Below are positions 8,345 to 15,981 of a stretch of DNA of 39,731 bases, one piece after another. The stretch covers positions 1-39,731 of the forward strand of contig DAISJD010000015.1 of assembly GCA_036821645.1 (NCBI GenBank), read 5' to 3'. Within the stretch, counting starts at the first letter, position 1; each line of letters starts with the position of its first letter. Below the pieces are notes generated by a model. The model had not been told where the DNA came from and ran no database searches. It saw only the letters and a program-made list of their open reading frames with translations. This stretch comes from DAISJD01 sp036821645 (GTDB lineage Bacteria; Pseudomonadota; Alphaproteobacteria; ATCC43930; CGMCC-115725). The position numbers and the translations under genes are program-made.

Positions 8345-8935
8345 CTATGATTGCTGTGTCTTCATCCCGAGGGGCCGCGTGGTTCTGTCGTGCAGGGCGG
8401 CCTTGACGCCTGCGTGCCGCTTCCCATTCCCTGCTTCGATCCCATATTTCAACAGAAACAGAGGGATAGTTGCCAGTGCATTGATCGCGATGATTTGTGC
8501 AAGGATGTCGAGGGTAAAGGTTTCGGTACCGCCAAGAAGAGTATGCGCAACCAAGAACAATCCGCCTTCATAGACGCAAAAAGCGCCGATAAAGCAGAGG
8601 ATCGCTCCTAGAAATGATGGCAGCCGTTTCGTCTTGGCAGCAATGCGGGCAGCGGCAAGACAGCTTAGGGCACTGACGGTGCCGAGAGCGATACCCCAGG
8701 CCAGACAATCCAAGGTCCAAGGATAGCCGAGAACCACAAAGCCGATCGCCTGATTGATGAACCAGACGGCCACGATCACAAAAAGCGCCTTGGATAGTGT
8801 CATATAGAGTGCGGCAAATGTAGCGAAGGCCACAAACGGCACGGCACACGCAAAGCCGAGTGAAAGCACGGCGCTAAAACTTGTGAGAAGAGTAAACCAA
8901 AACGTCATAGCAGAAGATAAACGTATCGTGTTCAT
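8345..8935 (-). CDS. btuM: BtuM-like cobalamin transporter (solitary ECF S-component type)
   Basis: A 196-aa, very hydrophobic protein with about six predicted membrane helices (roughly residues 12-30, 32-47, 50-70, 80-96, 106-128 and 140-160). It lies in a cobalamin-riboswitch operon between btuB and tonB. Known BtuM proteins are ~200-aa, six-helix transporters related to ECF S-components. They carry cobalamin without a dedicated ATPase, and one group has a conserved Cys (Cys80 in the Thiobacillus denitrificans protein) that coordinates cobalt and removes cyanide. Here Cys77, in GYPWTLDCLAWG just after the third helix, is placed to play that part. Family assignment is from topology, size, context and this Cys, not from alignment. 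RBS GGAG lies nine bases before the ATG. Confidence 0.72.
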   Translation of the reverse strand: MNTIRLSSAMTFWFTLLTSFSAVLSLGFACAVPFVAFATFAALYMTLSKALFVIVAVWFINQAIGFVVLGYPWTLDCLAWGIALGTVSALSCLAAARIAAKTKRLPSFLGAILCFIGAFCVYEGGLFLVAHTLLGGTETFTLDILAQIIAINALATIPLFLLKYGIEAGNGKRHAGVKAALHDRTTRPLGMKTQQS

Positions 8936-8968
8936 GAAATGGCTCCGTGATTGAAGGAAAAAGTTTTT

Positions 8969-9003
8969 GACTAGATCAATGTTCGATCACATTGGATCTA
9001 ATC
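8969..9003 (-). terminator. Stem-loop inside the B12 operon, possible attenuator
   Basis: GACTAGATCAATGT (8969-8982) pairs with ACATTGGATCTAATC (8989-9003), with one bulge and one wobble, across a 6-nt loop. On the transcribed (minus) strand it is followed by AAAAACTTTTT. It covers the end of the unknown 200-aa gene and precedes the btuM-like start. It could trim transcription of btuM-tonB relative to btuB, or protect the upstream mRNA. Confidence 0.45.
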
Positions 9004-9600
9004 ATGCCGAAACCCGCGACCGGATCGATCAAAAGGATCTGGTATCGTTAAACCAAGCCATTGTGCCCGCAGCACGTCCCAGAGGGCTAATCGGGACCAG
9101 TCAGGCGTTTTTAAAATCTTATCGGTTTCAGGGTGTAAGAAGGGATTGGGGAGCAAAATGGTGATTTGTTGCTCGCCCTTGCCGTTAAAGAGGCGGATGC
9201 CCCAAGAAACTGGCGTTCCGGCTTTGCTGAGACGGCGGTAAAGATCAGCTTGCGCCGTGCGACGATGACAGGCTAGCTGTGGTGATACAGGATTATTGTG
9301 CTGTCCTTTATGATTACCGATGCACAGATGAAAATGGGGACCGCCGAAACTGATCGTCAGATAACCGTCGAACATCTTGATTTTGTCTGGTGGTTGGCTG
9401 GCCCGTAATTCCCATGCCGCCCCCTGAATGATTGGCCCAAACGTGATGTCGCGCCAATGATCAGCAAATAATGTACGCAATAAGGACTCAAGACTGCTAG
9501 GATCTGTCGGCAGATCAAAAACGTCAAGGTAAGCGCCATCCTCATCAAGAATCCGCTTTGGAAGGAGTTGTGTCGACATAAATGGCGCTTTCGTAGTCAT
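8998..9600 (-). CDS. Unrecognised protein co-translated with btuB
   Basis: A 200-aa soluble protein without signal peptide or membrane segment. Its ATG overlaps the btuB stop codon (ATGA), so the two are translationally coupled and share the cobalamin riboswitch. Notable segments are FGGPHFHLCIGNH (about residues 90-102), an RRTAQADLYRRL helix, SWGIRLFNGKGEQQITILLPNPF, PDWSRLALWD and a C-terminal DPFDRSGRGFRHD. The clustered His and Cys could bind a metal or the cobalt of a corrinoid, but this is inference. I cannot name a characterised family. A cytoplasmic role in handling imported cobalamin (reduction, chaperoning or decyanation) would fit the context. A start at Met8 (9579) is possible; the overlap favours 9600. 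Confidence 0.8.
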   Translation of the reverse strand: MTTKAPFMSTQLLPKRILDEDGAYLDVFDLPTDPSSLESLLRTLFADHWRDITFGPIIQGAAWELRASQPPDKIKMFDGYLTISFGGPHFHLCIGNHKGQHNNPVSPQLACHRRTAQADLYRRLSKAGTPVSWGIRLFNGKGEQQITILLPNPFLHPETDKILKTPDWSRLALWDVLRAQWLGLTIPDPFDRSGRGFRHD

Positions 9601-11546
9601 GGGATTTGACGGTTGGTATCAAAGGCGATCCGGAGGCCGGTGAAAATGCCGAGCCCTTGATGGAGAAAACCAATCGGACTCTGAAATTTTTGATCAAGCA
9701 AATTGTCCACGCGGGCAAAGGCGGTGAGGCCATGGTTGAATTCATAGGAACCCGCGACATTGAGCAGGGTGTAACCGGGGGCGGTTAAGCCTGATACCGT
9801 CCCGGATCGGTTGATGTCTGCTGAAGAACCGACATGCAGGATGGAGGCTGCCAGGGTCGCGTTTTGTGATGTTTTCCAATCTATATTAAAGCTGGTTTTA
9901 TTTTTGGGACGCCTCAGAAGATCCATCTGGAGATGATCGTCTCTTGCCTCCAAATATGTGTAATCAAGACGAAAATTAATATCTTCTGTCGGTTTGTAGG
10001 ATAAGGTTGTTTCTATGCCTTGGGTTGTGATTTTTCCTAGATTTGTGTAGGATGTAAAGGTATTATTGGTTGTTATAAGATTTTTAATATTATTATGAAA
10101 ATAAGTTGTACCAAAAAAAATCGTCTTGTTTAGAAATGATTGTTCGATCCCCAGATCATAACCTGTGCTGGTTTCCGGTTTGAGGTTAGGATTTGCAAAA
10201 AAGTTGAATTGCGGAAAGTTATCGAACAATTGATCTAAGGATGGCGCCTTGAACCCTGTGCCGAGGCTCGCCTTTAGCTTCATATTGACCGAGGGAATGA
10301 GAAAAGCGGGGGCAAGGCGATAGGTTGTTTTGCTGCCGAACCGTTCATTATCGTCGTAGCGCACGCTGATCGTGTTGAAGAATTGTTGACCGATATTGGA
10401 TTGAAGTTGAATAAAACCAGCATTGTTGGTATTTTCGGCGCGAACGGGGGAACTGTCGTCAATTTTATTGACTTCGTGTTCGGCACCAATGGTAATTGTC
10501 TCATCAGGTGATGCTTTAATATTGCCTTGCCAATCGATTTTGATGCGATTGCCGCGAAAAAAGCTGGGTTCGGCTTGAAAATTATTCGGATCGAAAAACC
10601 GTCGGCGGTAATCTGTATAGGCAATCCCGAACGTCTGCTCGAAGGCACCCTCGAAGAGCGCGACGTGAGCGGTGGCTCGTGTGAAGAGTTCACGATTGTT
10701 GCTGGCACTCGGTTTTGTTTCAGGCCCTAGAAAATCGTCGTTTGTCGACCGCAGCGCCGTATCCGTATAGCGTGCGACGAGGCCGATATCGATTTCGTCG
10801 GTGAGATCGAAACCAAACTTGGTTGCGAGGGTCTTGTTGTCGTTGCCATCGCTATTCAGGCTTCGACCTTTCGGCACTAAATTGGCCGGAGTGACATTGG
10901 TTCCATCGCTGCGAAAATGGGCAAGATCGACTGAATAAGTGAAACGTGTGCTTGAACCGCTCAGCCCGGCCGTTTGGTTGACTGTGCCGAAAGATCCCCC
11001 CTCGATGCTAGCCTGAAAACGGGGCGGGCCGGAACCACGTTTCGTGATGATGTTGATCACCCCACCGATGGCATCCGAGCCGTAAAGACCGCTTTGGGGA
11101 CCGCGCAACACCTCGATTCTATCGATATCTGAAGCCAAAATCTGAGAAAAGTCGACCCCCCCGTTGGGTGAACTCGGATCGGCGACATCGATGCCATCGA
11201 TCAAGACCTTGGTTTGATTGGCATTGGTTCCTCTTGTGAAGATCGACGCTGCCCCGCCCGGCCCGCCGGTTTGGACCAAATTCAACCCAGGCACGTCTTG
11301 CAAGACATCAGGAAGGGTTCGACGTTGCCGAAGCGCGATATCCGCTGCCGTGATGACGCTGACGCTACTAGCCACTTCGTCTTGTGGCGTCGGGATGCGC
11401 GTCGCCGTCACGATCAAGGGGGGCAGCGAGACAGCGTCCTGTCGCAGATCAGGACTGTCGGCTCGTGCTGGGCTGCATGAAATGAGCACAGCGAAAAGCT
11501 GTACGGACGAAAATAGACGCACGCCATGACGGCTACGGGGAAACAT
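9597..11546 (-). CDS. btuB: TonB-dependent vitamin B12 outer-membrane receptor
   Basis: A 649-aa outer-membrane receptor with a signal peptide (hydrophobic LFSSVQLFAVLISC, then ARA-DSPD). The TonB box is PLIVTATR at about residues 42-50. The plug domain (about 50-165) has VLIDGIDVADPSSPNGGVDFSQILASDIDRIEVLRGPQSGLYGSDAIGGVINIIT, the typical BtuB/TonB-receptor signature; the rest is the 22-strand barrel. Substrate assignment to cobalamin rests on the riboswitch in its leader plus the BtuM-like neighbour. The first start in frame is a TTG at 11564; ATG 11546 gives a normal signal peptide. The barrel's last strand ends GLRIAF, then seven extra residues (DTNRQIP) follow; barrels usually stop at the aromatic residue. 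The second half is somewhat A+T-rich. Confidence 0.92.
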   Translation of the reverse strand: MFPRSRHGVRLFSSVQLFAVLISCSPARADSPDLRQDAVSLPPLIVTATRIPTPQDEVASSVSVITAADIALRQRRTLPDVLQDVPGLNLVQTGGPGGAASIFTRGTNANQTKVLIDGIDVADPSSPNGGVDFSQILASDIDRIEVLRGPQSGLYGSDAIGGVINIITKRGSGPPRFQASIEGGSFGTVNQTAGLSGSSTRFTYSVDLAHFRSDGTNVTPANLVPKGRSLNSDGNDNKTLATKFGFDLTDEIDIGLVARYTDTALRSTNDDFLGPETKPSASNNRELFTRATAHVALFEGAFEQTFGIAYTDYRRRFFDPNNFQAEPSFFRGNRIKIDWQGNIKASPDETITIGAEHEVNKIDDSSPVRAENTNNAGFIQLQSNIGQQFFNTISVRYDDNERFGSKTTYRLAPAFLIPSVNMKLKASLGTGFKAPSLDQLFDNFPQFNFFANPNLKPETSTGYDLGIEQSFLNKTIFFGTTYFHNNIKNLITTNNTFTSYTNLGKITTQGIETTLSYKPTEDINFRLDYTYLEARDDHLQMDLLRRPKNKTSFNIDWKTSQNATLAASILHVGSSADINRSGTVSGLTAPGYTLLNVAGSYEFNHGLTAFARVDNLLDQKFQSPIGFLHQGLGIFTGLRIAFDTNRQIP

Positions 11547-11654
11547 GGGTCTGATTCCAGGCAACGTGACACGTCACCACGAACCAAAGCCGGACTCTTA
11601 CTCTGGTGTTAGAGCAAAATCCTGCCCCATTGAGACACCCCGCCCAATGTGTTC

Positions 11655-11842
11655 GCGCGTGACCACGGCTGACGGCAGGTCTCCTGGCTCGCGGGTCACA
11701 ATCGTCTATCGCCTTCCCGGTTTCCCAGTGGCCTTATGATAGGCGACTCGCCGCTCACAGTTGCGGGGACAGCCGCAGAATTCGGGGGGTGCCCGTTACT
11801 GCGTTCCCTTTTGATCCCCGAAGGGAACCGTCAAAGCGAATG
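11655..11842 (-). ncRNA. Cobalamin (AdoCbl) riboswitch
   Basis: Read on the minus strand, this shows the cobalamin riboswitch landmarks in order: a G+C hairpin GGTTCCC...GGGAAC near the 5' end (11833-11808), GGGCACCCCCCGAATTCTGCGGC, TGTCCCCGCAACTGTGAGCGG, then GCCACTGGGAAACCGGGAAGG, and finally the B12 box AGCCAGGAGACCTGCC (11691-11674). It lies in the btuB leader, so the four-gene operon should be shut off when cobalamin is plentiful. A TTGACA at 11867-11862, followed about 17 bases later by a poor -10, is a possible promoter. The B12 box ends about 130 bases from the btuB ATG. This intervening leader should hold the expression platform, but I see no obvious terminator in it. Confidence 0.95.
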
Positions 11843-11867
11843 TGATGGAATCTGATGAGGCTGTCAA

Positions 11868-12092
11868 TTTTTATCACAAACCATTAGGTGAGTTTTTAAG
11901 TTACTGTTTAGAAAAAAGAATTCTGAAGATTTTTTCTGTATTTTACATCGGGTGCTGATTTTTATCTTTCTGCCCGAAATTCCTGTCGGTGGGTAAAAAA
12001 TCAATACATTGACGTATATCAATGTATTTCCCCGCCATCCTGCGACGATCATCCAAATTGAGGGGTCGTTCACAGGCGAAAGGGGGCATATC
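11868..12092. other. A+T-rich divergent promoter region
   Basis: This stretch separates the leftward B12 operon from the rightward export operon. It is A+T-rich (runs such as GATTTTTT and AAAAAATC) and has no plausible gene. Its one clear element is the palindrome at 12003-12028. Together with the riboswitch and the btuB leader it makes a 546-base gap free of coding sequence. Confidence 0.6.
12003..12028. promoter_or_regulatory. Perfect 26-bp palindrome, likely repressor operator
   Basis: AATACATTGA (12003-12012) and TCAATGTATT (12019-12028) are exact reverse complements across a 6-base spacer. It lies 65 bases before the start of the YbhG-like gene, where a TetR- or MarR-type dimer would control the operon. 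In E. coli the ybhGFSR genes sit with a TetR regulator, but no regulator gene is adjacent here. Confidence 0.7.
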
Positions 12093-13085
12093 GTGCGTAT
12101 AATCCGGGTCGTTGGCCTCTTGTCGCTTGTGATTGCCGGTGGAGTGGGTGCCGTACTTTGGTATGATGCCGCCCATGAAAAACGACCGGGTTTGACCCTC
12201 TATGGCAATGTGGATATTCGCCAGGTCGATCTTGCCTTCAACGTGGATGGGCGGGTGTTGCACCTGTTCAAGGAGGAGGGCGATCCGGTCAAGGCGGGGG
12301 AATTGCTGGCCGAGCTTGAACCCGAAACCTACCGCAATCTGGTCGAGGTCGCAGACGGGCGGGTCGCGGCGCAGAAGGCGATCTTGGACAAGGCGATCGC
12401 CGGGAACCGCAAGGAAGATATCGACCGGATGGAGGCCGAGGTCCAGCTTGAAAAGGCGGTGCTGGCCAATGCCGAGACGACGCTTGCCCGCAAATCGGAA
12501 CTGTTGAATACCCCGGCGGGCTTGCGCCAAACCTATGACGATACGAAGGCCCTGGTCGAAGAAAGCCGGGCTCGGGTGATTATCGCCCAAAAGGCGGCGG
12601 ATGTGATGCGTCTCGGCAGCAGGAACGAGGATATCACATCGGCCCGCGCCACCCTGTCGAGCGAGATGGCGGCCGCCAATCTCGCCCGCATCCGCCTTGA
12701 GCATACGAAGCTTCTGGCCCCCGCCAACGGCACGATCCTGACCCGGATCACTGAACCCGGCGCGGTGTTGGGGCCCAGTTCCCCAGTTTATAGCGTGGCT
12801 CTCACCGATCAGCTTTGGGTGCGCAGCTTCGTGCCGGAAACGTCTCTCGGACGGGTTAAGCCCGGTCAAAAAGTTTGGGTCAAAACCGACAGCCGCCCGG
12901 ATCAACCGTATGAGGGCTATGTCGGCTATATTGCGCCGACGGCGGAATTCACACCGAAAACCGTAGAAACACCGGACTTGCGCACCCAACTCGTCTATCG
13001 GCTGCGCGTCTTCATCAAAAATCCCGATAGTGCCCTGCGGCAAGGCATGCCGGTGACGATCACGTTTGATGGTCAGGCGTCATGA
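12093..13085 (+). CDS. ybhG: HlyD/YbhG-type periplasmic adaptor of an ABC exporter
   Basis: A 330-aa membrane-fusion protein with one N-terminal anchor (VRIIRVVGLLSLVIAGGVGAVLWY). After it comes a lipoyl half (LTLYGNVDIRQVDLAFNVDGRVLHLFKEEGDPVKAGELLAELEP), then a long coiled-coil hairpin (about residues 85-180), the second lipoyl half (LLAPANGTILTRITEPGAVLGPSSPVYSVA) and a beta-barrel domain. It bridges the inner-membrane ABC complex to the outer membrane. The GTG at 12093 is chosen because AGGGGG lies seven bases upstream and the length matches YbhG (~330 aa). An upstream TTG at 12009 would place the start inside the palindrome. Its stop overlaps the next ATG (ATGA). Confidence 0.88.
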   Translation: MRIIRVVGLLSLVIAGGVGAVLWYDAAHEKRPGLTLYGNVDIRQVDLAFNVDGRVLHLFKEEGDPVKAGELLAELEPETYRNLVEVADGRVAAQKAILDKAIAGNRKEDIDRMEAEVQLEKAVLANAETTLARKSELLNTPAGLRQTYDDTKALVEESRARVIIAQKAADVMRLGSRNEDITSARATLSSEMAAANLARIRLEHTKLLAPANGTILTRITEPGAVLGPSSPVYSVALTDQLWVRSFVPETSLGRVKPGQKVWVKTDSRPDQPYEGYVGYIAPTAEFTPKTVETPDLRTQLVYRLRVFIKNPDSALRQGMPVTITFDGQAS

Positions 13086-14845
13086 ACGCAGAACCCGTGC
13101 GCGATTGCGAACAGGGCCCGATCGTGGTGCTGGACGGGCTGGTGAAACGGTTCGGCACGCGCCTGGCGCTTGCCGGATTGACAGCGCGCATCGGGTCCGG
13201 GCAAATCACGGGCTTGGCCGGCCCCGACGGGGCGGGCAAGACGACGCTCCTGCGGTTGATGGCCGGACTGCTGCACCCCGACGGGGGGACGGTGACGATC
13301 CTCGGCCAGGATGCTTTGGCCTTGGCCCGCGCGCGCACCGGTGCTGTCGGCTATATGCCGCAGCGGTTCGGGCTTTATGAAGACCTGACGGTTAGCGAGA
13401 ATCTGCGCCTTTATGCCGACCTTCACGAGATGAACCCGGAGGCCCGCACGGTGCGGGTGGCGGAATTGCTGACATTTACCGGCCTTCATCCGTTCGTCGC
13501 CCGCCGTGCCGGCGATTTGTCCGGTGGGATGAAGCAGAAATTGGGCTTGGCCTGTTGTCTCATCGCCAAGCCGCGTCTGTTGCTGTTGGACGAGCCCAGC
13601 GTCGGGGTCGATCCGGTCTCGCGCCGGGAATTGTGGCGCATCGTATCGGTGCTGGTCGGCGATGGGATGAGCGTGGTCTGGAGTACCGCCTATCTCGACG
13701 AGGCGGAACGGTGCGATGCGGTGTTGATGGTGGATGCCGGGCGTCTTGTGGCCTCGGGGCCGCCGGGCGATTTTCTGGCCCCGCTGCGGGGGCGCACCTA
13801 TCTTGCGACGGTACCGCCCGCCGACAAACGCGCCTTGCAGCGCAGCCTCAGCCGGGACGGGGCTGTGACCGACGCCTTGATCCAGGGCGAATCCGTTCGG
13901 GTGGTGGTCAAGGATGCCGCTTTTCTGCCTGGATTGCCGCACGGGGCGAGCCTGCGTCCGGTGGCCCCGCGCTTCGAAGACGCTTTCGTCAGCCTGTTGA
14001 AAACGACGATGGATCCAACCGACCCCGTGCGCCGGACGGCCCGTGATGCGGCGGGGGGTGCGGAAACGGGTGCCCCCGTGATCGAGGTCAAAGAACTCTC
14101 GCGTCTGTTTGGTCGGTTCAAGGCCGTGGACCAGGTCAGTTTCACGGTGGAACGGGGGGAAATCTTCGGGCTGTTGGGTCCGAACGGGGCCGGGAAATCC
14201 ACCTGTTTTCGCATGTTGTGCGGCCTCTTGGCACCGAGTTCGGGTCTTGCCCGCGTGGCGGGGTTCGATCTCGGCCATGCCCGTGCCGATGCCCGCGCGC
14301 ATCTGGGTTATATGGCGCAACGCTTTTCGCTTTATGGCGATTTGACCGTGCGTCAGAACTTGACCTTCTTCGGCGGGGCCTATGGGCTTTCCGGGCGGCG
14401 GTTGCGGGATCGGATGGCTTGGGTTCTGGACGAGTTTTCCCTGGAAACGGTTGTCGATCAGGCGGCGGGGGCCTTGCCGCTCGGTTTCAAGCAACGCTTG
14501 GCCCTGGGGGCCGCCCTCATTCATGGACCACAGATCTTATTTCTGGATGAACCGACCAGCGGGGTCGATCCCTTGACCCGCCGGGCCTTTTGGGCGCGGA
14601 TCGCCGATCTTGCCGATCAGGGGGTGACGGTCTTGGTGACGTCCCATTTCATGGATGAGGCCGAATATTGCGATCGTTTGGGCATCGTCTATCGCGGCCA
14701 GTTGATCGCGACCGGCAGCCCGGATCGCTTGAAGGCGGCCGAACGGACCGAGGCCCGTCCCGAACCGACCCTCGAAGATGCGTTCATTGCCCTCATCGAA
14801 ACCTATGATCGGACAAAGGGTGCCGACTTGCGGGGGGCTGCGTGA
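13082..14845 (+). CDS. ybhF: Fused double-ATPase ABC transporter subunit (YbhF type)
   Basis: A 587-aa protein with two nucleotide-binding domains in tandem. Domain 1 has Walker A G47-PDGAGKT, signature LSGGMKQKL and Walker B LLLLDEPSVGVDP. Domain 2 starts about residue 325, with Walker A GPNGAGKS near 365, signature LPLGFKQRL and Walker B ILFLDEPTSGVDP. The second signature departs from LSGGQ, but this LPLGFKQRL form is normal for YbhF-like proteins. Both Walker B glutamates are present, so both sites may hydrolyse ATP. It pairs with the two permeases downstream to power export. E. coli YbhFSR has been linked to cation and drug efflux; the substrate here is unknown. Starts on an ATGA overlap. 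Confidence 0.93.
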   Translation: MNAEPVRDCEQGPIVVLDGLVKRFGTRLALAGLTARIGSGQITGLAGPDGAGKTTLLRLMAGLLHPDGGTVTILGQDALALARARTGAVGYMPQRFGLYEDLTVSENLRLYADLHEMNPEARTVRVAELLTFTGLHPFVARRAGDLSGGMKQKLGLACCLIAKPRLLLLDEPSVGVDPVSRRELWRIVSVLVGDGMSVVWSTAYLDEAERCDAVLMVDAGRLVASGPPGDFLAPLRGRTYLATVPPADKRALQRSLSRDGAVTDALIQGESVRVVVKDAAFLPGLPHGASLRPVAPRFEDAFVSLLKTTMDPTDPVRRTARDAAGGAETGAPVIEVKELSRLFGRFKAVDQVSFTVERGEIFGLLGPNGAGKSTCFRMLCGLLAPSSGLARVAGFDLGHARADARAHLGYMAQRFSLYGDLTVRQNLTFFGGAYGLSGRRLRDRMAWVLDEFSLETVVDQAAGALPLGFKQRLALGAALIHGPQILFLDEPTSGVDPLTRRAFWARIADLADQGVTVLVTSHFMDEAEYCDRLGIVYRGQLIATGSPDRLKAAERTEARPEPTLEDAFIALIETYDRTKGADLRGAA

Positions 14846-15975
14846 TGGCGATCGGGGCGACAAGGCCAATCCTGTCTCTGCAACGGCTCGCGAGTCTGTT
14901 GCGCAAGGAAATTCTTCAGATCCTGCGCGATCCTTCGTCGATCCTGATTGCCTTGGTGATGCCGGTCGTGTTGCTGGTCTTGAACGGCTATGGGCTGTCC
15001 CTCGATGCGCGGGATGTGAAATTCGGTCTCGTCATCGAAAGCCGCAGCCCGGATACGGCCGGGCTTTATGCGTCGTTTGCCAATTCCGGCTATTTTCGCC
15101 CCGAGGCCTTCGCCCACACGGCGTCGGCCCAGGAGGCTCTGCGCCGCCGCGAGATCGATGGGTTTGCGGTTTTGCGCGGGAATTTTACCCGGTCCTTGAA
15201 GGGGGATGGGGCACCCGAGATTGAAATCGTGGTCGACGGGGTCGATGCCAATACGGCGCGGTTGGTCGAAGGCTATGCCCAAGGGGCGATCGGGATTTGG
15301 CTAGCCGGTCTGCCGGGGACGAAACCCCCGCCCGTGACGCTCGCCCCGCGGACATGGTTCAATCAAGAATTGCGCAGTACCGATTTCATCGTGCCGGGTC
15401 TCATTGCGCTGATCATGACCTTGATTGGGGCGTTGTTGACGGCCCTTGTGGTGGCGCGCGAATGGGAACGGGGCACGATGGAGGCGATGTTGGCAACCCC
15501 GGCCAGTACGATCGAATTGTTGCTGGGCAAATTGATCGCCTATTTCGGGTTGGGGTTGGCGGGGTTGGCCGTGTCCTTGGGACTGGCGGTGTTTTTATTT
15601 CACGTACCGTTTCGGGGCTCGATCGGGATGTTGGTGGCGGCATCCTGCGTGTTTCTGACGGCGGCCCTCGGCATGGGGTTGTTGATCTCGACGGTGGCGC
15701 GCAATCAATTCGTGGCGGCGCAATTGGCCTTCGTTGCGACCTATATGCCCGCCTTGATCCTATCGGGGTTGTTGTTCGACATTGATTCGATGCCGTCCTG
15801 GATCCAGGGTCTGACCCGTGCCGTGGCGGCGCGCTATTACGTGGATGCGTTGCAAACCCTGTTTCTGGCGGGCGACGTTTATGCCGTTATCCTGCCCGAT
15901 CTCGTCGCCATGGCCGGTTTCGCCCTGTTCTTTTTCACCCTGACGCTGGCGAAAACCAGCAGAACGCTGGATTGA
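14845..15975 (+). CDS. ybhS: ABC-2 type permease, first of two (YbhS-like)
   Basis: A 376-aa ABC-2 permease with an N-terminal membrane helix (IALVMPVVLLVLNGYGLSLDA), a periplasmic domain of about 130 residues, then five helices from about residue 170 (FIVPGLIALIMTLIGALLTALVVAREWERGTMEAMLATPAS...). The EWERGTMEAMLATP coupling motif is typical. It starts at ATG 14845, overlapping the ybhF stop by one base (TGATG); a GTG at 14842 is an alternative. It forms a heterodimeric channel with the next gene. Confidence 0.9.
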   Translation: MAIGATRPILSLQRLASLLRKEILQILRDPSSILIALVMPVVLLVLNGYGLSLDARDVKFGLVIESRSPDTAGLYASFANSGYFRPEAFAHTASAQEALRRREIDGFAVLRGNFTRSLKGDGAPEIEIVVDGVDANTARLVEGYAQGAIGIWLAGLPGTKPPPVTLAPRTWFNQELRSTDFIVPGLIALIMTLIGALLTALVVAREWERGTMEAMLATPASTIELLLGKLIAYFGLGLAGLAVSLGLAVFLFHVPFRGSIGMLVAASCVFLTAALGMGLLISTVARNQFVAAQLAFVATYMPALILSGLLFDIDSMPSWIQGLTRAVAARYYVDALQTLFLAGDVYAVILPDLVAMAGFALFFFTLTLAKTSRTLD

Positions 15976-15981
15976 GCGATC

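Noticed and set aside
11943..13043. Minus-strand open frame of 366 codons
   Set aside because: Antisense to the YbhG-like adaptor and the palindrome region; no domain seen.
13073..14524. Minus-strand open frame of 483 codons
   Set aside because: Antisense to the double ABC ATPase, whose Walker and signature motifs are intact.
14452..14580. Degenerate second ABC signature (LPLGFKQRL) as a sign of a dead ATPase
   Set aside because: This form is usual in the second domain of YbhF-type proteins and the Walker A and B motifs are intact.
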